Positions 10,261 to 20,848 of a stretch of DNA of 64,000 nt are shown in pieces. The position numbers and the translations under genes are program-made. Source of the DNA: Reticulascus tulasneorum (lineage: Eukaryota > Ascomycota > Sordariomycetes > Glomerellales > Reticulascaceae); the NCBI GenBank assembly GCA_001557505.1, contig LSAX01000001.1:3596001-3660000 (forward strand), in the 5' to 3' direction. How positions within the stretch are numbered: the stretch's first letter is position 1; each line of letters starts with the position of its first letter. The notes beneath the pieces are model-generated. The model made no database searches. It was not told where the DNA came from and saw nothing but the letters and a program-made list of their open reading frames with translations.

Positions 10261-13200
10261 ATGGCGTGGGAGATTCAACCACAGGCTATGCCTGGCGTTC
10301 CACAGTATGGCTCTTTGGGAACCCGGCGGAGGTTTCCTTTGGTGACGAAAAATAAGACATCCGATGTTAAAGGACGAGAAAAAGCGGCAAGCTTGGCCGT
10401 GAGAGTCACGCTCAACTTTGAAGATCCATTAAAGGTGGGCTTTAGTAGGAGTTATGAAGCATCCCAAGGCTTCAAAGCGACGGACAGAATATGCCAGGGG
10501 CTCCTTCACCGACTGGATCACTGCTCCAAAGAGCTGATCACCAGAAGAGATTCAGGTGCCTTGGCCAGCGAGACGACTGGAAGCGCAGAGGGGAAGCCCT
10601 TGAGATTCGAGATATCATTCCGAATTGATAGGGCGGGAACTGACCGCAGTATCACCAAGACTTTCAAGTCTTATCAGAAGCAGCCGATGACCATGAACTC
10701 GGCAAGGGACACGATTCTCGCCGCAGATCGCATGATCGGTCTCTTTCTCAGACGCCACGACGAGAACTTCAAGTGGACAGACGGTCCAGTGCAAGAGCAT
10801 TTCTCAACCCGACCCAACACATTCAAGCACTGCATAGGAAGCCCGGTACCGACGTGCTGTATTCCCCGATCCCGTTTCATCGAGAAGACGCAGCAATACG
10901 AATTCATCCCAGGATTCGAGATAGAGTTGACATTCAGGAGTCGATGCCAGCGCCGCAAAGTCCCGGAGTGGAATAAAGTCGTGACAGTGAGCAGTCAACA
11001 GAGCACGCCAATGACGCTACCGGTCGGTGAAGATGCGCTGTGGAGTGTGTCGAGGGCGTTGCACCATGCTCTTGATAAAAGGAAGATGTCATTTGATTCC
11101 GAGCACAGGGGTTGCGCCCGGAATGATGGCCCAGGGGCTTGCCAACATTTCGAGGCAGGCGCTTTGGACATTGGATTTCGGATAAGAAACCATCTTGGCC
11201 CGGAATATGACCACCTGTCGCAGAAGATAGAGAGCAAGCTTGCTCTCTTCTGCCACCCCGAGGCTCTGGATTGTCTAGATTTTGCCCGCCAAATCGAGCA
11301 TGCTCTCGTAGCAGCGAGGGACGAAGCCGATGAGCAGTTGGGCCAAACGGATGACCTTCGACTCATAATCCATGAGTTATCCGGCCCAGAATGGACCATT
11401 AGGAGGCCGTTCACCATGTCTCTCGACTCATCACTCGTCTATTCTAGGCGGACCATCGAGGCAATGCTCGACCGAGCCCAAACCGGAATTGCAGATGTGC
11501 TTCATGGCTACGACGTCAGCATCACGTTGACTGCTCACAAGCGAGGCCATTTGATCCTCGATAAGACGCTTATCGCTCATGAGATTCCCGACCAAACGAG
11601 GCAGGAGCACTCTGAAATCTTACCCGGTGGAAGGGAATGGTTCATTGCCAGGTTAAGAGAGCGGATTCAAGCAGATATTGCCATGGTGATAAGGGACACA
11701 TGCTCTTTGACTGAAGAGGCGGACGACCAGCCAAAGAACTTGCATCTTACGGAGCACGTCAGCCAAACATCGACTGCAGTGCCGACGAACTGTGAAGAAA
11801 TGGCTTCCACACTGCCTTGCCAGCCAGTCTCTGACTCGGTATCTATTGAGACGAAACCCACTGAACTAGATGGCACACCAGTTGAGCGAGCTGAAAATGT
11901 GGGACTGGATGAAACGCTTTGTGGTGGAGGCGCAATTGAAACATTGGTTGAGGCCAGCTACTCCAAGGACGAGCGCCTGTTTGAGACACCAGCCAAAGCT
12001 ATCAGAAACTATGGGGATATTAGCTTCGGCGAGACTGGTGGTGGTAGAAATGGTGGGTTGTCCATGACCGACGACGAAGAGTTTACACCATCTTCTACAC
12101 CAAGCCTAATCGAAAGCGGAGCGGCCACCCCTCACGACAGTCTCCTAGCTACACCTTCTTACTTGCGAATTGCTTCTGGGACTCTAGAGCCATTTAGCAT
12201 CAGCCTCAAACTACAGGGCGACGAAATGCCGGACAACGACATTATTGACGACTCGTTCCACAGTGACCCTCCAAGGGCCGCGAAAGAATCATCGAACTAC
12301 GAACCACGGAGATTCAGCTTGCTAGGGAAGAATATCCCCAAGCCAAGCCCGACCAATGCCGAACCGGAGGCCGCAACGATGACTGATGTTGAAGCAGTTC
12401 ACGAGGGCTGGTTGGAGTATTGCACCGAACCTGTTTCTGATGACGAGGAGACGACTATGGTGGAGGAAGACGACGACCAGACCATAACCTTGAACTTGGA
12501 CGCCTATAAACAGAATCAGCCAGTTGCACCACAAATGGAAGGCTGGCTTGAATACAGTGTTGAAGTGGTAGATTCGGATAGTGAAGACGAAGTCCCACTG
12601 GAGTGTCCAATTGGCAACAAGGAGAAGGCGATTTTCGAGCCTCTAAATGACGAGCCGATGAACATACACACGAAGGATTCGGATTACTTCGCTACACCCC
12701 CTGAAGAACCCCGTCTCACGCCGATTGAAGGAAGCCCAAGGGCGCCATCCTTTCTCATCCTAAGCATCGAGGAAAGCTTCCCTTGGATGGACCGCAGGCA
12801 ATCTATCCTCAGTGATGAGTTCCACACCCCTGGACTAGTTAGCAAGGAAGAAACCCCCGAGCCAGGCACCCCACCGCTGACACACGACCCCGAAGACTCC
12901 GACTACAGCTCCCTCGCTGACCCGGACCGCTTTCCAGACTTGAACACGGAAGTGATCTCCCACGACGGCTCCATGCCTCTTGGTCTCTGGTCACAGACAC
13001 GTCCATCTTACATCCCTGACGACTCTGACTCGGAGCCAGAGACCAACGGCTCCTCTAGAGGTCCACGGCCACGGCTCGTCCGGCCAAAGACAGCAATGTC
13101 GTTTGGGAGGCCGAACCTCCACAAACGTCAATTCTCATCACCTACGGCTGGCTTACTAGGCCTGCGCGATGATCAACGTGTCGAGTTCGGGCTACGGAAT

Positions 13201-13389
13201 GCACTGGTTGGATCTCTAAGTGCGGCGCTGTTGCAGAGTGGCGACGCGGGGCGGAGGCAGTCGAGGGTATTGACGAGTCTGAAGTATGAGAAGGGGGTTA
13301 TACCGATGGACCGGAGACGGGATAGCGACAGCAGGGCTCGTCCAGGATTTGGTTTCTACTCTTCAGCACAGATTTTGCATAAGGCCTAG
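10261..13389 (+). CDS. Large fungal protein of unknown function with acidic C-terminal half (1042 aa)
   Basis: Single open exon; the first ATG in frame is at 10261 and gives 1042 residues. Roughly residues 25-480 are of mixed composition and look folded, without a motif I recognise. The rest is acidic and low-complexity, rich in S/T-P, as in phosphorylated scaffold or nuclear proteins. Two copies of an EGWLEY motif occur at residues 715-720 and 760-765, each followed by an acidic stretch. The second is followed at 767-770 by VEVV and an Asp/Ser/Glu cluster, which fits the consensus of a SUMO-interacting motif. Near the C-terminus are RPRLVRPKTAMSFGRP and a short conserved-looking end. Probably a lineage-specific Pezizomycotina protein. 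I do not assign a role. Confidence 0.8.
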   Translation: MAWEIQPQAMPGVPQYGSLGTRRRFPLVTKNKTSDVKGREKAASLAVRVTLNFEDPLKVGFSRSYEASQGFKATDRICQGLLHRLDHCSKELITRRDSGALASETTGSAEGKPLRFEISFRIDRAGTDRSITKTFKSYQKQPMTMNSARDTILAADRMIGLFLRRHDENFKWTDGPVQEHFSTRPNTFKHCIGSPVPTCCIPRSRFIEKTQQYEFIPGFEIELTFRSRCQRRKVPEWNKVVTVSSQQSTPMTLPVGEDALWSVSRALHHALDKRKMSFDSEHRGCARNDGPGACQHFEAGALDIGFRIRNHLGPEYDHLSQKIESKLALFCHPEALDCLDFARQIEHALVAARDEADEQLGQTDDLRLIIHELSGPEWTIRRPFTMSLDSSLVYSRRTIEAMLDRAQTGIADVLHGYDVSITLTAHKRGHLILDKTLIAHEIPDQTRQEHSEILPGGREWFIARLRERIQADIAMVIRDTCSLTEEADDQPKNLHLTEHVSQTSTAVPTNCEEMASTLPCQPVSDSVSIETKPTELDGTPVERAENVGLDETLCGGGAIETLVEASYSKDERLFETPAKAIRNYGDISFGETGGGRNGGLSMTDDEEFTPSSTPSLIESGAATPHDSLLATPSYLRIASGTLEPFSISLKLQGDEMPDNDIIDDSFHSDPPRAAKESSNYEPRRFSLLGKNIPKPSPTNAEPEAATMTDVEAVHEGWLEYCTEPVSDDEETTMVEEDDDQTITLNLDAYKQNQPVAPQMEGWLEYSVEVVDSDSEDEVPLECPIGNKEKAIFEPLNDEPMNIHTKDSDYFATPPEEPRLTPIEGSPRAPSFLILSIEESFPWMDRRQSILSDEFHTPGLVSKEETPEPGTPPLTHDPEDSDYSSLADPDRFPDLNTEVISHDGSMPLGLWSQTRPSYIPDDSDSEPETNGSSRGPRPRLVRPKTAMSFGRPNLHKRQFSSPTAGLLGLRDDQRVEFGLRNALVGSLSAALLQSGDAGRRQSRVLTSLKYEKGVIPMDRRRDSDSRARPGFGFYSSAQILHKA

Positions 13390-13717
13390 GAGCCTTTTTT
13401 CTTCTTCTCTAGATGGGTTTGGAAAAGGGATGGATTGGATGGTCACGTCAGACAGGTTTGCTCATAGCAACGGATACTTTGCATGCCATGGTAGGCTAGG
13501 ATTATGATTTGCACATGACACAAATGATTTTGAATATACAGTATAAAGCATACTTGATTTGGACACGCGTGCTATTCATCAGGCACGAAATCTCAAAGGA
13601 TGTGGCCGTCTAAGTTGTACAATCTGCCCAGCATATCTGAGCAGCAACACCAGATATTACATCCAGGGCAAGAGAACAAAGTTTTCATGGCTCCGGAATC
13701 CGCCTTCTTGCACATTC
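13390..13717. other. Convergent 3' intergenic region
   Basis: Lies between the stop codons of the 1042-residue protein (+) and the SDR (-). It should hold both 3' UTRs. Nothing else is seen. Confidence 0.5.
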
Positions 13718-14458
13718 CTACCAAGGAGCAGGCCCACCTGCCATAATAAAAGTGCCCGTCTCCCCTTCCGGCCCCAACGTCGCCAGCTTCACCGCAACAA
13801 GTGCACCGTCCGCCGGGTCAGTCCGCCCCTCGAAGTCATTCAGGTTCGTCTTGCAGTGGCCCGGACAGCAAATGTTGATCTTCCAGGACGGGTCCGCGTC
13901 GTACCGCGCGGCGTACACGAGCGCCAGGTAATGGCCCGCCGTCTTGCTGGACGCGTAGTCGATCCAGTTGAGCTGGCGGTAGTGGCTCTTCGGGTCCGCC
14001 TTCAGCTGCAGGCTGCCGATGGTGGAGCCGAGGAAGACGATGCGCTTCGTCTTGGTGGACTTGCTGAGCAGGGGGATGAAGGCGTCCGTGGTGACGGCCG
14101 GGCCGAAGACGTTGGTGTCGTAGATTGCGGCGAACTTCTCGCGCGTCGTGCTGACCGACGGCGGGGCGACCGAGATGCCAATGTTGTTGACTAGGACGTC
14201 GAGGCGGCCGAACTTGTCGTCGACGTACTTGGCGGCCGCGGCTATGCTGTCGTCGGAGTTGTTGTCCATCACGAGGGGCTCGACGTCGAGGCCGGCTTTC
14301 TGGAGTTCCCCGGCGGCGTCTTCGATGGCATCTTTCCTCCTGCCTGTGATGATGATGTGGTAGTCCTTGTGGTCTGTGGCCAGCCGTTTGGCGATTTGGT
14401 AGCCGATGCCTTGATTGGCACCTGTGACCAGGACGATGGTGGTATCGGGATTCGACAT
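13718..14458 (-). CDS. Short-chain dehydrogenase/reductase
   Basis: Intronless, 246 residues, standard length for a classical SDR. Motifs in order: TGANQGIG cofactor-binding loop near residue 13, a TGRRKD segment after the second strand (the Arg pair favours NADP(H)), NNIG near residue 90, the catalytic Tyr-Lys pair in YASSK, and the CCPGHCKTNL loop after the active site. The C-terminus lacks a targeting signal, so the enzyme is probably cytosolic. The family (carbonyl-reductase-like SDRs) reduces ketones or aldehydes, but the substrate cannot be told from sequence. A TATA-like TTTATAT lies near 14577, about 115 nt before the ATG. Confidence 0.9.
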   Translation of the reverse strand: MSNPDTTIVLVTGANQGIGYQIAKRLATDHKDYHIIITGRRKDAIEDAAGELQKAGLDVEPLVMDNNSDDSIAAAAKYVDDKFGRLDVLVNNIGISVAPPSVSTTREKFAAIYDTNVFGPAVTTDAFIPLLSKSTKTKRIVFLGSTIGSLQLKADPKSHYRQLNWIDYASSKTAGHYLALVYAARYDADPSWKINICCPGHCKTNLNDFEGRTDPADGALVAVKLATLGPEGETGTFIMAGGPAPW

Positions 14459-15281
14459 TGTTGAGCTGTTATGAAACTTGAGAGTCTACGATCGAGGTCG
14501 GATAAGATTCAATGGTTGTGACTTGTGAAGTAGTATCTCCTAAAGTATGCTGTGCTGCAGCAGATAATCTACACATTTATATCTTTCAACCCAAAGCTTC
14601 CTTGATCCAGTTTCAATCTTGATTTGAGGCACCTATTGCAGCGAAAGTCATGATTCATGTGTTCGGGGACCGAAAAAGCGACCCAGCCTATCTCCGGGTT
14701 TGACACCAGTACGCATGATGCAAGACTGCAGACGCCCGTTCAAATCACCGGTAGCCAAATACTCTTCGGGACGGACGGAGTAGTAGTCTTTGTCCCGTCC
14801 CGGGTTTAGGACTTTGGGTCCAGCAAGGTCCCAATAACAAACGGGGAACCAATCACCGAGGGCGGAGGATCTTCCAGGACGCCCGATAGTAGTTGGATTC
14901 CGCGGTTCGGATTTAAAAACTTGCTGAAACGGGGAGATGGGGTTAATCTACCCGCATACCCCAGAATAAGGAACGATCGATTGTGTAGGTTGTTATTGAC
15001 ATTTCCTCGCCACCGAAGGCTTGGCTTCGGGAGCGCAATGGACATGCATGTCTCATCCCTGAATCGATTTGAATGCAAGTCGCCTGGCTGATGGGAGATG
15101 ATGCGTGCCAAACAGTCGGGTGGTAATTGCACGGGTATCTTACCAGTTTCGCCTGATCAAATTATCAGTCGGCCGAGAGGTAAATCACTAATACAACTCA
15201 CCTAGCCAGCCCAGCCGTGCAAAATCTCTCTTTATGCGGCACCTTCGATCGCGTTCCAAGAACGCAGTTGCGGAGGCCTTC
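14459..15281. other. Intergenic region: SDR promoter and SLD5 3' flank
   Basis: Contains the SDR promoter on its left and the SLD5 3' UTR on its right. A CGG-GGA-CCG element near 14658 resembles an inverted CGG pair bound by zinc-cluster regulators, but a single copy is weak evidence. A leftward open frame at 14806-15132 has no family similarity. Confidence 0.45.
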
Positions 15282-16095
15282 TCACACAAATTCCGCATCG
15301 CCAGCTTCAACGAGTGGCTTCGCGCTGGACCATCTGATGATCATAATGTCACCATTTCTCCCTTCCACGGTAGCATCGGAATCTGTTCCTCGACCCTCGA
15401 TCAACGCGTCTCGCAGTAAGCGGATGAATACAGCAGTGTCCAGATCCGGAGCATCGATCATACTGATATTGCCAGTCGTGTCGTTGAGGTTCTGCAATTG
15501 TGGTGGGAACGATGACAGGAACGACGAGAGGTAATGGTTATGTAGGAGAGCTTGGTGTCTTGTCGCGTATGCCAGCTCGGTCTGTGACAATCTTGCCCTC
15601 AGCAGCGGACTAGAGAGGTAGTGAAGAGTATGCTTGTCGATCTAGAGCAGGCAGTCAGGAATCAGGTCAGCAAGCAGTGCAGCATCGATGTGAGCATAAG
15701 CTTAGCGGACCTTTGCAATTCGGGCGCGCAGGTAGCTCCGAACAAGGAACTTGTATCGTTCCAGTTCCGTCTGTATAACAATGAGAGCGAAATTGGTCTT
15801 CGGGTCCATGTCGCCCGTCATCTCCTCGACCTTCTCGATTTGCTTCTTGATCCGTTCATTGATGCGCTCGAATACGCCATCGGGCGGCCAACTGTACAGC
15901 CAAGCACGCCCGGTCAGCAACCTGAACCTTCAGGACCTCGGGGTTAGGAACATTGAACATGTGCACATACTCTAGAAGCTCCGGAGCGGACCTCTCAGCT
16001 ACCCAGGCACGCGTCAGATCTTGCAAGTCGCGCGTCTCTCTCGGGGCCTTGTGCGAGGTCGGGTCAACCTCTCGCAGAATATCGTCAATGTCCAT
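15282..16095 (-). CDS. SLD5: DNA replication complex GINS subunit Sld5
   Basis: Exons 16095-15971, 15891-15711 and 15641-15282 join to 221 residues. Sld5 is one of four GINS subunits; with Cdc45 and Mcm2-7 it forms the CMG replicative helicase. The N-terminus [12 protein letters not shown], the [16 protein letters not shown] segment, the [12 protein letters not shown] helix, the [11 protein letters not shown] signature and the C-terminal [11 protein letters not shown] strand all fit the family. Intron 1 has a strong GTATGT donor and a GCTGAC branch. Intron 2 uses the unusual donor GTCCGC but is required by frame and by continuity of [13 protein letters not shown]. Length is normal. Confidence 0.92.
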
Positions 16096-17019
16096 TCTTG
16101 GCAGCGGCTGGAAGGAAAGAAAACGCGACGAGAGTGCTTCGTAGTCAGCTCATGATCTGTGGAACGATCATACACTAGGGTTAGAAGGGATAGGCGTTCA
16201 ACAATGGGGATTATACAGTTCAGTTGCCTTTTGAAGGAAGCGCGTTTGAGCCCTTTGGTGGGGTTGATTAATGTGTGGGGTAGCCTTACGGGAGAAACCC
16301 TGTTGAAATACGCGATATCGAAATACATCCAAGTCACTGCTTCGATAGCTTATGGACTGTGTATCGCTTTAACCACCAAGCTTTAACTTGGTCTGAAATC
16401 AAGTATCTTCACTTCCCCAGAACACTGCAATTGAGGATCAAGCCAATGGACACCATAACAACTCGATGACAGAAGTAGGAAGTAGTTAGTAGTTTTCATA
16501 CAAACACCACTACCTCGCCCATACATCAAGCGATATTCATGCTATCAATAATCCTAGCTTAGAGCAGATGTCTCTAGTTCTGCTGGTAGACTATGGCGCG
16601 TTAGGACATACGTAGGTCGGGGATGTGAGTACGCATGGTGACACAACCCTGTTCCAGGTGCCTGGCCTAGCATCATTGCGATGTCTTCAGACAAGCTTCT
16701 CCGGCAGTTCAAATCCTTTGTCTACAGCATCTGCAACGTTGTCTCTCTCATCAGCATCAACAAGTGTGGTTTTGGTGATACTGATGAATGTTGGCTGCTA
16801 CATCCATGGTGTCCATCCTCAAACGCTCACAGGATTCCCCAGAAACCAGATCTCCAACTGTCGACCTTGTATTTCAACCCCTCTCCAAGTCCGCTCAAAC
16901 TTGCGACTGTCAGTCATCCAAGTGCGCATATTTGACCCAATTCAACTAGGTATCCTTCCATTCCACTCGAGCCAAATCTCCCCCACCCCGAGTCGCTTGA
17001 AGTCAATTGAACTCGCAAA
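16096..17019. other. Divergent intergenic region, SLD5 and hydroxy-acid oxidase
   Basis: About 0.9 kb between two divergent genes; it should contain both promoters. Open frames inside are short and lack protein-like character. No repeat or RNA gene is seen. Confidence 0.5.
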
Positions 17020-18329
17020 ATGGCAGACGATGGCGATCATGCAGATGACGGCCGTGAGCCCTATTCATCATACATCAAGTCCATTTATCAAAATGGAATT
17101 ATCGCCGGCAAATTACCTGAAGTGACGACAGATCCCAGCGGCCTGGAGGAACAGGCAAGACGGACGATGATAAAGGAGCCATTCAACTATGTATCCGGGA
17201 GCGCAGGCGAGGGATCAACAGCGGACGCCAATCGTCTCGCGTTCCGTCAATGGAAGATAATTCCTAGATTCATGACACCAACAGCCCCAAGAGATCTGAA
17301 GACAACCTTATTTGGCGAGACATACGGTGGGTTCGAGACAACGCTTGTCGTCCGTGCAATTCCAGGCGAGAGCTAATATTTCTTGCCATAGAGTCACCAG
17401 TGTTGATGGCTCCCGTTGGTGTTCAGGGTGCATACCATGAGGACAAGGAGACGGGACTTGCTAAGGCCTGCGCGGAACTACGCGTTCCCTTCACCTTGAG
17501 CACAGCATCTTCCTCGACGATTGAGGAGGTGGCCGCCGCTTCTGGGGATGCCCCTCGCTGGTTCCAGCTTTACTGGCCGCAGGATGACGAGATCACTGGC
17601 TCCATTTTAAGACGAGCGAAGGCGAGCGGCTTCAAGGTTCTCGTGGTCACGTTGGACTGTGTCACGTTAGCCTGGCGGCCTCGAGACCTGGACCGGGCCT
17701 ACCTTCCCTTCCTCACCGGCCTAGGAAATGCCATTCCCTTCAGCGACCCTGTCTTCCGCCAGAAGTATGCTGATAGGAACGACGGGGAGCAAGTGGAAGA
17801 CAATGTAATTGGTTCTTCGATCTACTGGCTTGGCGAAGCCTTCCCGGGCGATCAGCACCCCTGGAAGGACCTGGAGCTTTTGAAGAAGCACTGGGATGGT
17901 CCCATCGTGCTGAAGGGGGTGCTGAGCGTGGAGGATGCCAAGCTGGCTCTCGAGCATGGAATGTCAGGTATCATCGTGAGCAATCACGGCGGAAGACAGC
18001 TCGATGGCGGGGTTGCGTCGCTGGAGATGCTCCCAGAGATCGTCGACGCCGTCGGCGACAAGATGACGGTTATGTTCGACTCCGGCATCCGAACGGGAGC
18101 CGACATCATTAAAGCATTGGCACTTGGGGCTGAGGCTGTGTTTGTGGGCAGGCCTGCTATCTACGGGCTGGGCATTGCAGGCCAAGAAGGCGCCAAAGCC
18201 GTGCTTGCTGGGCTCCTTGCCGACCTGGATCTGACGATGGGCATCTCGGGCTTCAAGAGCGTCGCCAGCCTAACGAGATCCATCCTACGGCGAACCCAAT
18301 ACGGCGGTGATGTGAAGGCCAATCTGTGA
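17020..18329 (+). CDS. FMN-dependent alpha-hydroxy-acid oxidase (lactate 2-monooxygenase-like)
   Basis: Exons 17020-17326 and 17392-18329 encode 414 residues. The family oxidises L-2-hydroxy acids to 2-oxo acids with FMN. Visible landmarks are FNYVSGSAGEGST near the N-terminus, SPVLMAPVGVQG (FMN-binding strand 1), STASSSTIEEV, WFQLYWP, VTLDC, LKGVLSVEDA (FMN-contacting Lys), SNHGGRQLDGG with the catalytic His and substrate-binding Arg, and FDSGIRTGADI with VGRP, which bind the FMN phosphate. The N-terminal lead and GETYES segment resemble the lactate 2-monooxygenase branch more than flavocytochrome b2, as there is no cytochrome b5 domain. No peroxisomal SKL-type C-terminus and no signal peptide, so it is likely cytosolic. 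Confidence 0.9.
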
Positions 18330-19366
18330 GAATGTCATACCTTAATCTCATGTATTTAAATAAGATTATGACACGCAGCCTGAACATAGTCAGCAAGGTG
18401 GTGCGGTTGACCATCGCAATTACTTGTGCATCGTAGCACATCATGCACATCGTGCACAGGAAGCATAGCACGCAATTCGTTGGCGCGCAGAAATGTTAAA
18501 TCTTACTTCTCACATTATCGATAGTTTACTCCGGAACGCAGCCGGCCGACCTCTAGTATCCATGGCTCAGATTTGCCCGAGTGCCGCTCGCTGGACCTTG
18601 GGAGAGCAGTGGTCTCGGAACTCGATGGATCCGGGAAAAGCTTCGCCCTCGGAAAATGCGGCTTACACGCTAACACGACGGCATTCGCGTCATCAGCAAC
18701 GCTGCAAGCGCTGCAAGCCAACGCCCAAGCCTTCGAAGGCTCTTTACTCAGGCTTGGGGATGCAACCGTAATTGCGACGATCGATAACTCCTCACGGTGC
18801 ACGATGCGTCTTCATGAACGCCTTTTCTTTCGCCATGTCACTATTGCCGTACGGTGTCTTCGGTGTGGCCATGGTCTCTAACAACCCAGAGTGCTCCCTT
18901 GCTGCGGTTCGTGTTAATTAGCCTTTCTGGATAATATCTTATGCAAATTCTCCAGTACATTCTTCTCGAGGGATCACCGCCACCCATTCCTTAGCTTTCC
19001 CGTGCTGCTGCGGTTCGCGATGTATGACGAGACATTACAAGTTCCTCTAAGTTCGGCGCGGTCTTGGTCCTAGCCGGGCTCAAGGATGCCGATGCCACTC
19101 CTCTCTCCGCCGTAGGGGCCATTGTGGTCTGGCAAAACGTTCCATCCAGGTGCTCTGCGGCTACCCTTCGCTAGCTCGCCAGTTTGTCTTGCAGTAATCA
19201 TACGCGATCAGCGGTGATCACGATATCGGAGTGTATATAAGGACGTGCTTGGCTCTGCCGCAATCTAATGAAGTTGAAAGATCACGCCTCAGCATCCAGC
19301 CCTTCTTCAGCCTAACAAGCAAATTCTTATCTTTACTTGCACCAACTTTTTATACTGTATATCATC
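18330..19366. other. Intergenic region and promoter of the Rds1-like gene
   Basis: Overlapping open frames of about 100 codons occur on both strands near 18.5-18.9 kb, but neither shows family similarity. The right end is the promoter of the secreted ferritin-fold gene and includes a clear TATA box. Confidence 0.5.
19234..19240 (+). promoter_or_regulatory. TATA box of the Rds1-like gene
   Basis: TATATAA lies 127 nt before the ATG. The following 120 nt are pyrimidine- and A-rich, as in a fungal 5' leader. A strong TATA box is typical of inducible genes, and Rds1-type genes are stress- or starvation-regulated. Confidence 0.55.
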
Positions 19367-20423
19367 ATGCGTTCTTCCACTCTTTTACTCACAGCCGCGG
19401 CAGCTTCCTCTGCCCTCGCCGCTCCTCTCGAGAAGAAGGCAAACTATGACCCCCTCCCCGGCGGCGACATCGACATCCTCAACTATGCCCTGACCCTCGA
19501 GTACCTGGAGCGCAAGTTCTACGAGGAGGGCTTGGCGAACTACACCGAGCACGACTTCCATGAGGCGGGTTTCGATGAGGAGTTCTACAAGAACCTCAAC
19601 ATCATCTACTCCGATGAAGTGGTAAGCTTTTCTACGTCGCCAACTCACAGACCCAATCAAGAACTTGTACTCACTGCCTCACAGACCCACGTGGACTTCC
19701 TCTCCACAGCTCTCGGCGCAAAAGCCGTTGGCGAGCCCACCTTCGCGTTCCCCGTCACCGACGCCAACTCCTTCGTAGGCCTGGCTTCCATCCTCGAGGG
19801 TGTCGGTGTGTCGGCGTACCTCGGTGCTGCCGCCGTCATCGTAGACAAGACCTACCTGACCGTTGCCGGGTCCATCCTCACTGTCGAGGCCCGCCACTCC
19901 TCCTACATCCGCGCCGTGCTCGGAGAGAAGCCATTCCCCACGCCCTTCGACACACCACTTAATTTCAACCAGGTCTTCTCACTGGCCGCACAATTCGTTA
20001 CTGGACTCGCTCCCGGCACCGTGCTGCCCTTCAAGCCATTCCCGGTGCTGACGGTCGTGGCCAACATCGGCGACGACTGCAAGCCAGCTGCCAAGAAGGC
20101 CATTGTTTTCAAGGGAGCCAAGAAGAACGCCGAGTCCGCGGGCCTGATCACCAGCGGCGAGGCCGTCTATGCTGTGTTCTTCTCCGGGTTGAACACCCAG
20201 TATGTCGAGGTTGAGACTGATGGCGATGATGTAAGTCCTCAAATAAATACAGCTGCTCAGAGGGCGTGTGCTAACCAATTCGCAGTTCTACCTTGACAAC
20301 CTCCCAGGCGCAACCGCCACTGCGCCCGCACCTGCTGGACAGGTCTATGTGGTCCTCAGCACCTCCAACACCAAGGTGACGGATGAGAACACCATTGCCG
20401 GCGTTGGAATCATTGAGATCTAG
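19367..20423 (+). CDS. Secreted ferritin-like domain protein, Rds1-like
   Basis: Exons 19367-19621, 19685-20230 and 20286-20423 give 312 residues. Intron 1 is 63 nt, divisible by three and without a stop, so it could be mistaken for coding sequence; its GTAAGC donor and CACAG acceptor mark it. The N-terminus is a signal peptide (LLLTAAAASSALAAP) with a likely KK processing site. The mature part begins DIDILNYALTLEYLERKFY, the first helix of the Ferritin_2 fold (with metal-ligand-type Glu at residues 45 and 48), then THVDFLSTAL and EARHSSYIRAVLGE, which carry the second metal-binding helix pair. Related to S. pombe Rds1, a protein induced by stress and starvation. Whether it binds iron is not shown. 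Confidence 0.88.
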
Positions 20424-20848
20424 ATTGGGAGCGTACTACATGATGCAGAGTTATTGTATGGTTTAATGTTTAAGCGATGTATTTCTTGCATATTGTCAGC
20501 GTATGATCCAGCTGAGATGTGTTGATGAACCATAATATTTAAGATTATGACCTTGACAATACCTCGATTGACGTGATATAATCGGATACATCTGTAGTGG
20601 AATTTCCCAACCACCATGCCACGTTTCTGGGAGTGTTGACACGGGTCTAAGATAGAGAAAGTACTATTTTTCTTCTTTTTCATTCTGGTATCATACTCAT
20701 CTCGCACTATCACCGTAGCCGCTCCATCTTCAATTTGTTATGCCCAGGGCCGGGCCATGTCCACCTGTATTTGAGACGGTCCTTGTAGTCGGCCCCTTTG
20801 CATTTGCTTGACTGCTCATGTTCATTTACATCTCAGCTTCGACGACTT
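20424..20848. other. Convergent 3' intergenic region
   Basis: Between the stop codons of the Rds1-like gene (+) and the transcription factor (-). AT-rich 3' flank; nothing else is seen. Confidence 0.5.

Noticed and set aside
14650..14670. CGG-GGA-CCG element as an operator of the SDR by a zinc-cluster regulator
   Set aside because: A single nine-nt near-palindrome in 800 nt is expected by chance often enough; no second copy was found.
14806..15132. 108-codon open frame on the minus strand between SDR and SLD5
   Set aside because: No recognisable motif, no intron signals that extend it, and it lies where the SLD5 3' flank and SDR promoter are expected.
15892..15970. Reading SLD5 through intron 1 as coding ([11 protein letters not shown]...)
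   Set aside because: It leads to a frameshift and stop; removing GTATGT...TACAG restores the conserved [16 protein letters not shown] junction.
18515..18881. Overlapping ~100-codon frames on both strands
   Set aside because: Both strands are open together, which often reflects codon-position GC bias; neither has family similarity, a good start context or introns.
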